Source: Torulaspora globosa (Eukaryota > Ascomycota > Saccharomycetes > Saccharomycetales > Saccharomycetaceae). From it: a stretch of DNA of 64,000 nt. The notes beneath the pieces are model-generated. The model did no database searches. It saw only the letters and a program-made list of their open reading frames with translations, and was not told the origin of the DNA. Of the stretch, positions 37,284-45,343 are shown in pieces (the stretch's first letter is position 1; each line of letters starts with the position of its first letter). The stretch is from the NCBI RefSeq assembly GCF_014133895.1, contig NC_050732.1, forward strand, positions 620,001 to 684,000, given 5' to 3'. The position numbers and the translations under genes were made by a program.

Positions 37284-39242
37284 TCAGGATTCGTTCCATA
37301 TTGACAGAACTGAGTTGTACTTTTTTAAGGTGGGTTCATCAAATATGGAAATATGACCGGAGACTGATTGCTGAGAATTTGAGACTGGCTTCTCTTCCAT
37401 CGCAGTAGCACAGTATATATAACCCGAGCATTCCTCCAATTGGATCCACCGTTCCTGAGTTTTCGGGATGATCATTCCTTCGAGGTTCAGGGGAGCGTTA
37501 TAGATATTTTGCAACGTAGCGAGATCCCCGTATCTCTCTTTGAAATATTTGGGATCATTCTCAAAATCCAGTTCCGCACCATGATTCCGCTTACAGGTTT
37601 TCAAACCACCGTTTGTCCACAGTAAATCTTGCGACTCATCAGAGTGTGCAATTTGCGAGGCACAAATTTGATAGATGGCACTATCTTTTTCAACTGATTC
37701 TCTCACTGGTCCGATAATAGCCCCATCGACCGGATAGATACTATAGTTCTGACCGGCATATAACTGTCCGAGCCAAAACATCTCTTTATCCCCATAAACG
37801 CATCTTTTCATCTTCGCGTCAAGATTTAGCATGAATGAAAACAGTAGGCCATTGAGATTTCTCACCTTGTTGATCACCACGAGTCCACTATCGACGTGAT
37901 GCAGCAGAAGGTCGTGAGAAAATCTCTGAAAAACAGCAGCTTCTTCAGATTCATCAAAATCTGTGAAGTCCGAGCGGTATTTAATCTTGCTCTTGATCAA
38001 GTTCTTCTCTTGCCACGAGGGTTCCACATCCTTTAACATATCGACGCAATATTGAAATGTGCGTTCCTCGGGCATGAAACGATCTTTGTACATTAGAATC
38101 CCGCTTTCTTTGTAGCTTTTATCCTGTAAGAAACGTTCAATTGGAACGAAAGGAACGGCGTCAACATCCAGCAGAACAGCTTCCTCGAAAGTGTTGAAAA
38201 TTACGGCGAGCCATTTATTTATGACATTCACAATATTCTTCTTCGCGAAAGACGCATCCAGAAGTGGCGAGCAGTTGATTAGGTAAACCTGCTGACTTGA
38301 AATCTCGACTGTCTCCTGCAATTCTTTTCTGAAATCAGCAGAAAACTCATTTCCAGAGGTGATAATTTGAATAGGCAGACGGTTGCCATTGTGCTCCAAG
38401 ACCTTCAATTGCTTGTAGAAAAGATTCTTGCTTGCCTCATTTAGAGTGACAACTATTCCTTTATCTTTAGCAATAGTTTGCCAATTAAGCCAGAAGTCCC
38501 TGCTAAATTCATCAGGCAATTCAGGAACGGGCTCCTTTTCACCGCTTGTCAAGTCTATGACCTCCGGCCACATCGGATCACTGGTCTGATCGCCTGCTTG
38601 CCTGAGAAATGGGAAAACTCGCTTGACGAAATCTTCGGGAGAACTGTTGCTCTTATTATCTGGGTCGATCAAGCTTTCTATTTCGAATACTTTCCGCATA
38701 GAGAGCCCTCCGGCGATAAAACAGTAGTCGAACAACCGTAACCTTTCGCCTAACAAGGAAGCTAGCAAGTCGTCTACTTCTTCGTTGGCATAAAAATCAA
38801 CGATCATATGGTTTGACCAGCCCTTGTCCATCGTATATGTGGCATCGATCATGTACCTGCACTTGTCAGCAAGTGGGGCGTTTTCCCAATTAACCAACAA
38901 CTGCTGTTCGCTATCCTCTATTCCATTCGCATTCACTGAGAAAAATCGCCAGAAGCTGGCGAGTAAACCTTCGGCTGTAGCCGCCTTCCTAAGTGCTTTT
39001 CTTCGACGGTTTTCGATCCAACGGAAGGGAGATGAATCTTTGGCGTCTCTTCCGACTGATCCTGCAGTACTTATTTGTGAGCTCCTACCCTTGGAAGATA
39101 CTGCGATTGAAGCGGCTTGCGTACTGCTTGTTATGACGAGGTATATTAGCAGAATGCAGCTTCCAATAAGGGAGATTCTTCTGATCAGAGACCCTCTTCC
39201 ATGCTTCAGGCTACCAATTACCTGGCGGAACCTCATAGCCAT
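37284..39242 (-). CDS. MNN1-family alpha-1,3-mannosyltransferase
   Basis: A type II Golgi membrane glycosyltransferase of 652 aa that extends N- or O-linked mannan. A short basic cytosolic tail and one signal anchor (about 22-45, ISLIGSCILLIYLVITSS) precede the luminal domain. The DxD motif sits in AVLLDVDAVPFVP (about 358), with the family's HHVDSGLVVINK and GDKEMFWLG following. The size and placement beside the AUS1/PDR11-type gene fit MNT3 (YIL014W, next to PDR11), but the MNN1/MNT2/MNT3/MNT4 family is large, so I leave the symbol blank. It converges on the ABC gene with 33 bp between stops. Confidence 0.88.
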   Translation of the reverse strand: MAMRFRQVIGSLKHGRGSLIRRISLIGSCILLIYLVITSSTQAASIAVSSKGRSSQISTAGSVGRDAKDSSPFRWIENRRRKALRKAATAEGLLASFWRFFSVNANGIEDSEQQLLVNWENAPLADKCRYMIDATYTMDKGWSNHMIVDFYANEEVDDLLASLLGERLRLFDYCFIAGGLSMRKVFEIESLIDPDNKSNSSPEDFVKRVFPFLRQAGDQTSDPMWPEVIDLTSGEKEPVPELPDEFSRDFWLNWQTIAKDKGIVVTLNEASKNLFYKQLKVLEHNGNRLPIQIITSGNEFSADFRKELQETVEISSQQVYLINCSPLLDASFAKKNIVNVINKWLAVIFNTFEEAVLLDVDAVPFVPIERFLQDKSYKESGILMYKDRFMPEERTFQYCVDMLKDVEPSWQEKNLIKSKIKYRSDFTDFDESEEAAVFQRFSHDLLLHHVDSGLVVINKVRNLNGLLFSFMLNLDAKMKRCVYGDKEMFWLGQLYAGQNYSIYPVDGAIIGPVRESVEKDSAIYQICASQIAHSDESQDLLWTNGGLKTCKRNHGAELDFENDPKYFKERYGDLATLQNIYNAPLNLEGMIIPKTQERWIQLEECSGYIYCATAMEEKPVSNSQQSVSGHISIFDEPTLKKYNSVLSIWNES

Positions 39243-39388
39243 GGTAAAAAGCCAAAAACCGAAATCAACTGTCTACGACTATGACTGGAGAGTCTGAGCC
39301 ATGCTAGCCAAAGAAGAATCCCTGATTGGTAAAGAAGAGATGATCTCTTTCTATCAAATGTAGCGGAAATGGCTTGTGGAAAAATAAA

Positions 39389-39461
39389 TGCTTCCAACCA
39401 GAGTCGAACTGATGATCTCCACATTACTAGTGTGGCGCCTTACCAACTTGGCCATAGAAGC
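39389..39461 (-). tRNA. tRNA-Thr (AGT), copy 1
   Basis: The minus strand gives a 73-nt cloverleaf: acceptor GCTTCTA pairing with TGGAAGC, anticodon stem CCACA/TGTGG around CTAGTAA (anticodon AGT, threonine), and a T arm with TTCGACT. The discriminator base is A. There is no intron. It is identical to the copy at 50863-50935, including about seven bases of 3' flank. Confidence 0.95.
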
Positions 39462-40081
39462 TATTGTTGCTTTTTGAGAGCTGGATTATATTATAGATCC
39501 TGTGAATAATGATATTATACACAATAAAGCAGCTCGAAGAATCTCTACTTTATCTTGTTGTCGAAGCAATAGAGGCATTTCGTGTCCTTTGTGCTTTTTT
39601 TTATTAAGATGAGAGCCAAGCTGAACACATAGTTGTGTCAGACCAGAGAACATACGTCGTCGCTATTTGATAATTCAGGCTAAACGTTAACCACTAACGT
39701 CGTAAGCTCTCAGTTTAACGAGGTCTCTTTGAAGGCAATGCTTACCGCCTCGAGTATCAACGAGCGCTCCACGTGATTGATCCCGTGCCAGCCACCACCA
39801 CCACAGTTAAACGACATGATGACAGAAAACTGCAAGCTGGCAGGAGGAAATAGCTAGAATAGTTGAGATTGATCTTGTCAGCCAACATAAAATTCGTTCA
39901 GCAAGGCTGACACACCTTGCTATAATAAAAGTCGAACGAGCCCGAATGGCTAATCGGAAGATTTTTTTGGCTACACTGCTTTTGGTGCCTGGATCTGCCA
40001 ATACCCGAAAGCGGGTTGATGTCTGATTAAATTGTTCCTTTTACAGTCGCCGCCATTGTATAGTAGAGTTACGGTATAGCT
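39462..40081. other. tRNA upstream flank and MET28 promoter region
   Basis: There is no gene in these 620 bp. The first part is AT-rich DNA upstream of the tRNA gene; I saw no clear LTR in it. The second part carries the sulfur-regulon sites listed separately and a pyrimidine-rich stretch before MET28. Confidence 0.45.
39770..39808 (+). promoter_or_regulatory. Cbf1 and Met31/32-type sites upstream of MET28
   Basis: CACGTGA at 39770-39776 is a perfect Cbf1 core. CCACAGTT at 39801-39808 is the reverse complement of AACTGTGG, the Met31/Met32 core. They are 25 bp apart and about 280-310 bp before the MET28 ATG. In S. cerevisiae MET28 is itself controlled through Cbf1-Met4-Met28 and Met31/32, so an autoregulatory arrangement is likely here. 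Confidence 0.6.
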
Positions 40082-40582
40082 ATGTCAGAGATCGGTGGTG
40101 ACGATGTTCTAAAGGAAGAGAGCGAGACTATAGTCAATCTATCACAGGAATTACAGAGCCAGATATCTAAAAATTCTGAGCTGGGCACGAGGCTGTTATC
40201 ACTGTTACTGGTTAGCAGTAGTAACGGGAAGGAAATCATCGGTGCTATCAATAGAGGGGACATTTCTCGAATAAAAAATTTGAATTTCAATGCCAAGGTT
40301 ACAAAGAGCGACATAAAGGAAGACGAAATTGATGTCATTAAGAGGAAGAAAAGTACTGAGGCGTCCGCTAGATTCCGAATTCGTAAGAAGCAAAGAGAGC
40401 AAGAGAGGCAGTCGGAATTGAAGGAGCTGAATATTCGGATCCAGAACCTCAATAAGAGAGTCGACGTTTTGCTGGACGAAAACCGCTACTGGAAACGACA
40501 GCTGGAGAAAGTAAATGACAGAAAATCAGAAGAACTCCTGGAGAGTATCAGGAGACGAAATCAATGCACCCAAGATGGGTAA
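40082..40582 (+). CDS. MET28: bZIP sulfur-metabolism regulator Met28
   Basis: Met28 stabilises Cbf1-Met4 on sulfur-gene promoters. The 166-aa product (S. cerevisiae 187) has an N-terminal helical segment (about 18-75: QSQISKNSELGTRLLSLLL) and a C-terminal bZIP: basic region KKSTEASARFRIRKKQRE (about 90-107) followed by a leucine zipper to about 145. It converges with the YIR016W homologue, as YIR016W and YIR017C do in S. cerevisiae, which supports the name over other small bZIPs. Confidence 0.9.
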   Translation: MSEIGGDDVLKEESETIVNLSQELQSQISKNSELGTRLLSLLLVSSSNGKEIIGAINRGDISRIKNLNFNAKVTKSDIKEDEIDVIKRKKSTEASARFRIRKKQREQERQSELKELNIRIQNLNKRVDVLLDENRYWKRQLEKVNDRKSEELLESIRRRNQCTQDG

Positions 40583-40663
40583 TTTTCCCGCCCTAGATTA
40601 TTAAGCATTACAAAATATTTTTCTTTTATTAGCGAATACTCTGTAGCTCTGGTCTGGCGAAGA

Positions 40664-42775
40664 TCAAGAATCCAATTTGTTTTGGTAAAACGAGATTCTT
40701 TCCGCCCATTTCTTGCTAATCATAACTCTCTTTTGTTTTAAATTCATCAAGTCGTCATTGGAACACCAACCGGAATCTCTGAAATTTTTCTCCACGACGG
40801 CCAGCCTTTCATCCTCAATTTGCTGCTGTCTCATGAGTATGCCCGTGTATTCACTTAGAGTCATCATCTCAGGTTTTTTCGATTCGTCATGCTTATCACG
40901 CGTACCACCAATATATCGTTTATCATTTTTATAGTTCTTGCCCTTGTAGACTTCATCAAGTATTATATTTGATTGCAATTGAACCGCCGTGTAATCGTTT
41001 GAATTTAACTTATCTGTGACGGTGATGACCGGTATCGATTGCGTAAGTTTATCCAAATCTACCGTTATGTCATTTTCTATTGCTTCTCCAACGTCTTGAT
41101 CCTTATCCTTTTGGTTTATCCTTTTCTCCTCCGTCGTTTCTGTTATCGCACCTGCTGCCGCCAGCGAACCCGATTCTGGATTCTCATAACCTCTTGCCCC
41201 GTTCGATTGATCGAAATAGTCCATACTACCAGGCCTGGCCACACCGTGGCTCCACTGATCTGTTATTTCACCCTGCTGTTGTGTCTTTGACGTTGTCGGT
41301 GTCATCGCCGTGGAAGTAGATATAGGCGTTACCAACGGGTTACTCACGCTTCTTCGTGCCTCTATGGGGGACGAATTTTTTGACGAGCCAAACGAATTGC
41401 GGCCCAGTTCAAACTTTGCATGAGTAGTGTTGTTTGCGGAGGTCGACAGCGGCGCGATTCGACTGGAATCTATTTGCTCGGGTTCATGCCCCTGTGGAAC
41501 GTCCCTCAAGTTGCTTGCCGAAGAGGCCACCCTCCTTACTGAGCCGCTGCTGCTTATTATCCTGGAGAACCCTCTCCTTACCCTTGATCGTATCGATGGA
41601 TTTCTGAAAGGCCCCTCGGGCGTCCCGTTGAGTGGCGTAACATACAGGAGCTCATCATCGGACTCCAAGTTGTTCATTATCGAAGACCCGCCTTCGAGCA
41701 GCGACCGCGAGCTCGTTGCGTTCCTGCAAGGCGTCTTCACGGGCATCCCGCAGTCGAAAACGGGCCCGTTATGAAGAATCGGAGTAGCCGACGCGCTTGA
41801 GCTACGCGAGACCTCCTTGCCGGCGCTACTTCGGAGCGAAGTCTTACGCAGGATAGCACTAGACGCCCTTCTCAACAACGGTACCTTCCTGGGACTCGAA
41901 TCGGCCTCCAGAATCGAAGAATTCGGCGTGTTCATACCCTCCAGCGGCGCATTGTTGAGCGGATTGGAGCCCGACCTGGACCTCTGGCCGCCCAACATCG
42001 GCGGCGGCGCCCTATACAGCATCTCAGTCTCGGACAACGAGTTGCTAGAAGTGCAAAGACTGCTACTATCGCCGAAACTGAACTTCCTAATCAGCTTTTT
42101 GTCCGCGGCTTGCGGCTGCTGGTACGCGCCGGCCTCTATGGCCATATTCAGCGTGGGTAAAATGTGCTGGAAAGCCGCCACGTTCGAATTGCTCCTATTC
42201 CGCACGCTGCCGTGCGCTCTTGTCTCGCAGCCGTCGCTAGGCGATCCCTCCGGCGTCACCGTAGAGAACTTCTTCTTGAGCGACAGCTTGGGGCTCGTGA
42301 TCAGCGGCGTCAACGACAGCGACGAGTCGCTATGACTACCCGTATTGTTGATCGTGCTCGTCTCGTTGTTCGCGGCGCTGAACGACACCGGGATCTCAAG
42401 CGCCTTGGACAGATCGAACTGGCTCGCCGCATCGGGCACCACCGTCGCCTGCGGCTCTGCTGCCACAGAACTGTTTGTCTGCTCCTCCGCGTCCTCCCGC
42501 TCCACCACACGCTCGATCGTATTCGGAAGCGGTGGCAACAGAGACAAATCGTCTCTGCTCCCGCCGCCGCTCTCCACCACCGCCACCTCCTTCTCCACAT
42601 ACTGCTGCTTCTCCTCTGCCACGAGCGTACCGCTGCCAGACTGCCGCGGCTCGCTGCTGCCATCACTGTCCAATCGCGTCAGCTCCACGTCCTCCTCCTC
42701 CTTGATATCCTGCAGCTGCATCACTGCCACACCTGCCACGTCACCGGCGCCCGCAGATCGAGCCTCCAACATCAT
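40664..42775 (-). CDS. YIR016W/YOL036W homologue, function unknown
   Basis: A 703-aa largely disordered Ser/Thr-rich protein. The C-terminal 150 residues are the conserved part: NDITVDLDKLTQSIPVITV, then ILDEVYKGKNYKNDKRYIGG, then a helical SEYTGILMRQQQIEDERL, DSGWCSNDDL and the end RISFYQNKLDS. S. cerevisiae has two copies, YIR016W and YOL036W, of unknown biochemical role; this single gene is their pre-duplication counterpart by position (between MET28 and RPR2/PRE6). Two adjacent ATGs start the protein. The 5' half is markedly more GC-rich than the 3' half. Confidence 0.85.
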   Translation of the reverse strand: MMLEARSAGAGDVAGVAVMQLQDIKEEEDVELTRLDSDGSSEPRQSGSGTLVAEEKQQYVEKEVAVVESGGGSRDDLSLLPPLPNTIERVVEREDAEEQTNSSVAAEPQATVVPDAASQFDLSKALEIPVSFSAANNETSTINNTGSHSDSSLSLTPLITSPKLSLKKKFSTVTPEGSPSDGCETRAHGSVRNRSNSNVAAFQHILPTLNMAIEAGAYQQPQAADKKLIRKFSFGDSSSLCTSSNSLSETEMLYRAPPPMLGGQRSRSGSNPLNNAPLEGMNTPNSSILEADSSPRKVPLLRRASSAILRKTSLRSSAGKEVSRSSSASATPILHNGPVFDCGMPVKTPCRNATSSRSLLEGGSSIMNNLESDDELLYVTPLNGTPEGPFRNPSIRSRVRRGFSRIISSSGSVRRVASSASNLRDVPQGHEPEQIDSSRIAPLSTSANNTTHAKFELGRNSFGSSKNSSPIEARRSVSNPLVTPISTSTAMTPTTSKTQQQGEITDQWSHGVARPGSMDYFDQSNGARGYENPESGSLAAAGAITETTEEKRINQKDKDQDVGEAIENDITVDLDKLTQSIPVITVTDKLNSNDYTAVQLQSNIILDEVYKGKNYKNDKRYIGGTRDKHDESKKPEMMTLSEYTGILMRQQQIEDERLAVVEKNFRDSGWCSNDDLMNLKQKRVMISKKWAERISFYQNKLDS

Positions 42776-42920
42776 ACCGTGCTGCGTTTCGCCCAGATCT
42801 CTCCATCTTGCTTCCTCAGCTCCCGCACTTTTTTAATCCTCGAGCCGATCTGCCATCGCGCCCAACTGGAGCGGGTAACCGCCTTTCTTACTGCCAATCT
42901 GTATAACTGATTAAACCTAC

Positions 42921-43691
42921 TTAAGCGCCCGAGGGCCTCCTCTTCTTGCTGTGTTCCTCCTGCTGCTGCTGCTTCTCGCGCTCGATCTCCTCCACGTACC
43001 TGCCGATCTCCTCCGCAGAGAGCGCAGAGATCTTGGCGCCGGGCTCCACCACCGTGATCTCGATGTTCTTGGCTCCCGTCTGCACCACCTCCAGCAGCGC
43101 CCGCACGGTCAGCTTGACGCAGTCCTCGACCGCCGCAGGCGGCTCGCTGCGGTCGTAGTTCTTCTCGAGAAACTCCCTCACGGTCTTCGAGTTGCGGCCG
43201 ATCGTCTGTGCCGCCCACGCGGAGTAGATCCCGCTGGGCTCCGTCTGGTACAATCTCGGCGTCTCGTCCCGCGGATCGAACCCGGCGACCAGCGTCGCCA
43301 CCCCGAACGGTCTCACGCCGCCGGACTGCGTGTACCGCTGCTGCACCCCGGCCACGTACCGCGTCAGATACTCCACCGTGACGGGGTCCTCCAGAGTGAG
43401 CCGGTGGCTCTGGGCCTCGACACGCGCCTTCTCGATCAGGATCCGCGAGTCGGCGTTAAGCCCCGAGAACGACAGCACCACATGCGAGTCGATCTGCGAG
43501 ATCTTCGACGGCGTGATCCGCGGGTCCTGCAGCTTGAGCGTCGATCTCCGCTCGCATCCCAGCACCACACACCGCTGGCCTTTGATCCCCACCGCGCAGG
43601 TACCCCTCTTGACCGCCTCCGCGGCATACTCCACCTGGAAGATGTGACCGTCGGGCGAGAAAATACTCAGTGCTCTGTCGTAGCCGCTCAT
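42921..43691 (-). CDS. PRE6: 20S proteasome alpha-4 subunit
   Basis: Pre6 (alpha4) forms part of the outer ring of the 20S proteasome. The 256-aa product (S. cerevisiae 254) begins [26 protein letters not shown], the proteasome alpha signature, and carries [29 protein letters not shown] and a charged Gln/Lys-rich tail. GC content and codon use are much higher than in the flanking genes. A Rpn4 PACE element lies 36 bp upstream. It corresponds to YOL038W, in line with its YOL026-036 neighbours. Confidence 0.96.
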   Translation of the reverse strand: MSGYDRALSIFSPDGHIFQVEYAAEAVKRGTCAVGIKGQRCVVLGCERRSTLKLQDPRITPSKISQIDSHVVLSFSGLNADSRILIEKARVEAQSHRLTLEDPVTVEYLTRYVAGVQQRYTQSGGVRPFGVATLVAGFDPRDETPRLYQTEPSGIYSAWAAQTIGRNSKTVREFLEKNYDRSEPPAAVEDCVKLTVRALLEVVQTGAKNIEITVVEPGAKISALSAEEIGRYVEEIEREKQQQQEEHSKKRRPSGA

Positions 43692-43726
43692 CTCGCCTGG
43701 TTGGGTCGCTGGCCGCTGCTGGGCTC

Positions 43727-43735
43727 GGTGGCAAA
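43727..43735 (+). promoter_or_regulatory. PACE element, Rpn4 binding site
   Basis: GGTGGCAAA is the exact proteasome-associated control element bound by Rpn4. It lies 36 bp before the PRE6 start in the 180-bp promoter shared with MIM1. Regulation of PRE6 by Rpn4 is the obvious reading; an effect on MIM1 is possible. Confidence 0.8.
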
Positions 43736-43871
43736 ACGCAGCGGCGGGCCTTTTATATCAGTTGGCGGCGCGGGCGCCGCGCACCGCGTACGGGCCGCGG
43801 CCAGCGCACACTTAAAGCTTGCTCGCCACCGGTACGGTGTCCCGCAGCAGCAGCAACACCACACTGCACCG

Positions 43872-44141
43872 ATGGACGACCCCGCTGTTGTGGATATAGG
43901 GGACGACGAGTGCGCGGAGCGCCAGGAGCGGGCCGGGTTGCGGTCGCTGGTGCGGTTTGCCGGATCGTGCGCCGTGAACCTGGTGCTGCCCTTTGTGAAC
44001 GGCCTGATGCTCGGGTTCGGCGAGCTGCTGGCGCACGAGCTGGCGTGGAGGAACAACCTGTTTGACCGGGTCAGGAACCGCGGGTACCGCGTGTACCCGC
44101 CGCGGCGGGTGCAGGCGGCTCGGGAGAAGACGTTCTTATAG
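43872..44141 (+). CDS. MIM1: Mitochondrial outer-membrane import protein Mim1
   Basis: Mim1 with Mim2 inserts alpha-helical proteins into the mitochondrial outer membrane. The 89-aa product starts at the ATG at 43872, the first that gives the expected small protein. An acidic N-terminus precedes a single transmembrane segment (about 36-58) with the conserved CAVNLVLPFVNGLMLGFGEL, then HELAWRNNLFDRV and a basic tail. The Gly-spaced helix (GLMLGFGEL) is typical of the family. It is shorter than in S. cerevisiae (113 aa) at both ends. It diverges from PRE6 and converges with RPR2 (34 bp between stops). Confidence 0.9.
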   Translation: MDDPAVVDIGDDECAERQERAGLRSLVRFAGSCAVNLVLPFVNGLMLGFGELLAHELAWRNNLFDRVRNRGYRVYPPRRVQAAREKTFL

Positions 44142-44175
44142 CGTACGTAGCGTATGTAGTAAGCGAGCGTTGCGC

Positions 44176-44523
44176 TCAGCGGAGGTTGCCCGGTTTCTCG
44201 TAGAAGGTCTTGTGGTCGCGGTCGAGGCCGACCGCGAACCGCTTGGCGCTGCCGCAGCGGCAGCGCAGCACGAGCGAGTCGCTGGCGTCGAGCCGGCACT
44301 CGACGGTGCGCTGCGGGAGCAGCAGCCGGTGGCAGCGCTTGCACAGCGTCCGCTTGAGCTGCGGCAGCAGCTTGGCGCGGGTGCGTTTCGCGACCAGGTC
44401 GAGCGTGCGGGCGTGCGCCCGGGCGAGCGCCTGCTCGCCGTCGTGGCGCGCGAGCGCCAGCGTGTGCCACGCAGACAGCTGGTACAGGTAGTTGAGCCGG
44501 CGGAAGTGGTCGTTGCTAGCCAT
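44176..44523 (-). CDS. RPR2: RNase P subunit Rpr2
   Basis: Rpr2 is a protein subunit of nuclear RNase P, which matures tRNA 5' ends. The 115-aa product starts MASNDHFRRLNYLYQLSAWHT and has the Rpr2/Rpp21/SNM1 helical N-terminus, then a zinc ribbon with CKRC (about 74-77) and CRCG (about 98-101). S. cerevisiae Rpr2 is longer (144 aa). SNM1 (RNase MRP) is a relative, but adjacency to VLD1 (YIR014W-YIR015W) supports RPR2. Its start codon overlaps the end of VLD1. Confidence 0.88.
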   Translation of the reverse strand: MASNDHFRRLNYLYQLSAWHTLALARHDGEQALARAHARTLDLVAKRTRAKLLPQLKRTLCKRCHRLLLPQRTVECRLDASDSLVLRCRCGSAKRFAVGLDRDHKTFYEKPGNLR

Positions 44524-45136
44524 GGGCGCGGGCGTCCGGCGGCTCGGTCGCTGTCGCGGTGCTCCCGTACCGAGTTGTAGGCTTGGCGACCACGCTGAGC
44601 TCGGGCCCGTCACGACACACGGCGGGCGACCACGTGTCGAAGCGCAGCAGAGCGAGGATCCCGTAGCGGTGGGTCTGCAGCTGCGGCAGCGCCAGCCGGC
44701 GGCCGGCGTACTCCGGTCGCAGCGCCTCCGAGATGAGCGCGAGCTCCAGCAGCGTGACGGCGAGGTCGAGCGCCCACAGCTGCCACGAGCCCTGGCGGTC
44801 GCGCTCGTCGATGATGCGCAGATCGACAAACCCGTGCGGCTGTGCGAGGGTCGCGTGGTACGGCAGCAGGTACGCCGTCTGGACAAGCAGCAGCACCTGC
44901 AGGTAGCGGAGCGCCTTGAGCACGATGGCGCGCACGACGGGGGAGTCGGTCGGAGTGAAGCTGTCGTGGTGCGGATGCGAGTTGTGTTTCAGGTACGTGG
45001 TGGTGAGCGTTGCGAGGAAGTCTGCGAGCGAGACGACGACGGCGGCGAGTACCGCCAGCAGCAGCGAGCCGTCCTTCATGTAGCGCAGATACACGCAGGT
45101 GTAGCACACCAGCGTGAGTTGTTCGGCACTGTTCAT
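44516..45136 (-). CDS. VLD1: DUF1746 membrane protein Vld1 (Dsc complex)
   Basis: Vld1 directs the Dsc E3 ubiquitin ligase to the vacuole in S. cerevisiae. The 206-aa product starts MNSAEQLTLVCYTCVYLRYM. DUF1746 membrane segments lie at about 20-45, 75-95 and 125-145; the YLRYMKDGSLLLAVLAAVV region is characteristic. The frame is open far upstream in GC-rich DNA antisense to MDM38, so I chose the first Met with family-like sequence. Its TAG stop lies within the first codons of RPR2. It diverges from MDM38 over about 207 bp. Confidence 0.85.
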   Translation of the reverse strand: MNSAEQLTLVCYTCVYLRYMKDGSLLLAVLAAVVVSLADFLATLTTTYLKHNSHPHHDSFTPTDSPVVRAIVLKALRYLQVLLLVQTAYLLPYHATLAQPHGFVDLRIIDERDRQGSWQLWALDLAVTLLELALISEALRPEYAGRRLALPQLQTHRYGILALLRFDTWSPAVCRDGPELSVVAKPTTRYGSTATATEPPDARAHG

Positions 45137-45343
45137 CTGCCCGCGCAATCGGTGTTCGTTGCGGGGCGGACTCGGGGCTGGTCCTAGAAGGCTGATTTTG
45201 TAGTGTATGCGAAAAATGGATCGGGATGTTGGGTGTTGGTCGTGGGAGGTGATGTGGAATTCGGTCGGTGTAGGCTGGGATAAAAGATTGGCGTAGACAG
45301 TGGGCAATAGAGGAGTGGTTGGAGGTGGTGAAGCGGTCAAGAG

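Noticed and set aside
39462..39760. LTR beside the first tRNA-Thr
   Set aside because: I looked for TGTTR...YAACA ends and a primer-binding site as at the second tRNA and found none.
42772..43218. Minus-strand 148-codon ORF overlapping PRE6
   Set aside because: It is the PRE6 coding DNA read in another frame, composed of Gly/Arg/Ala runs.
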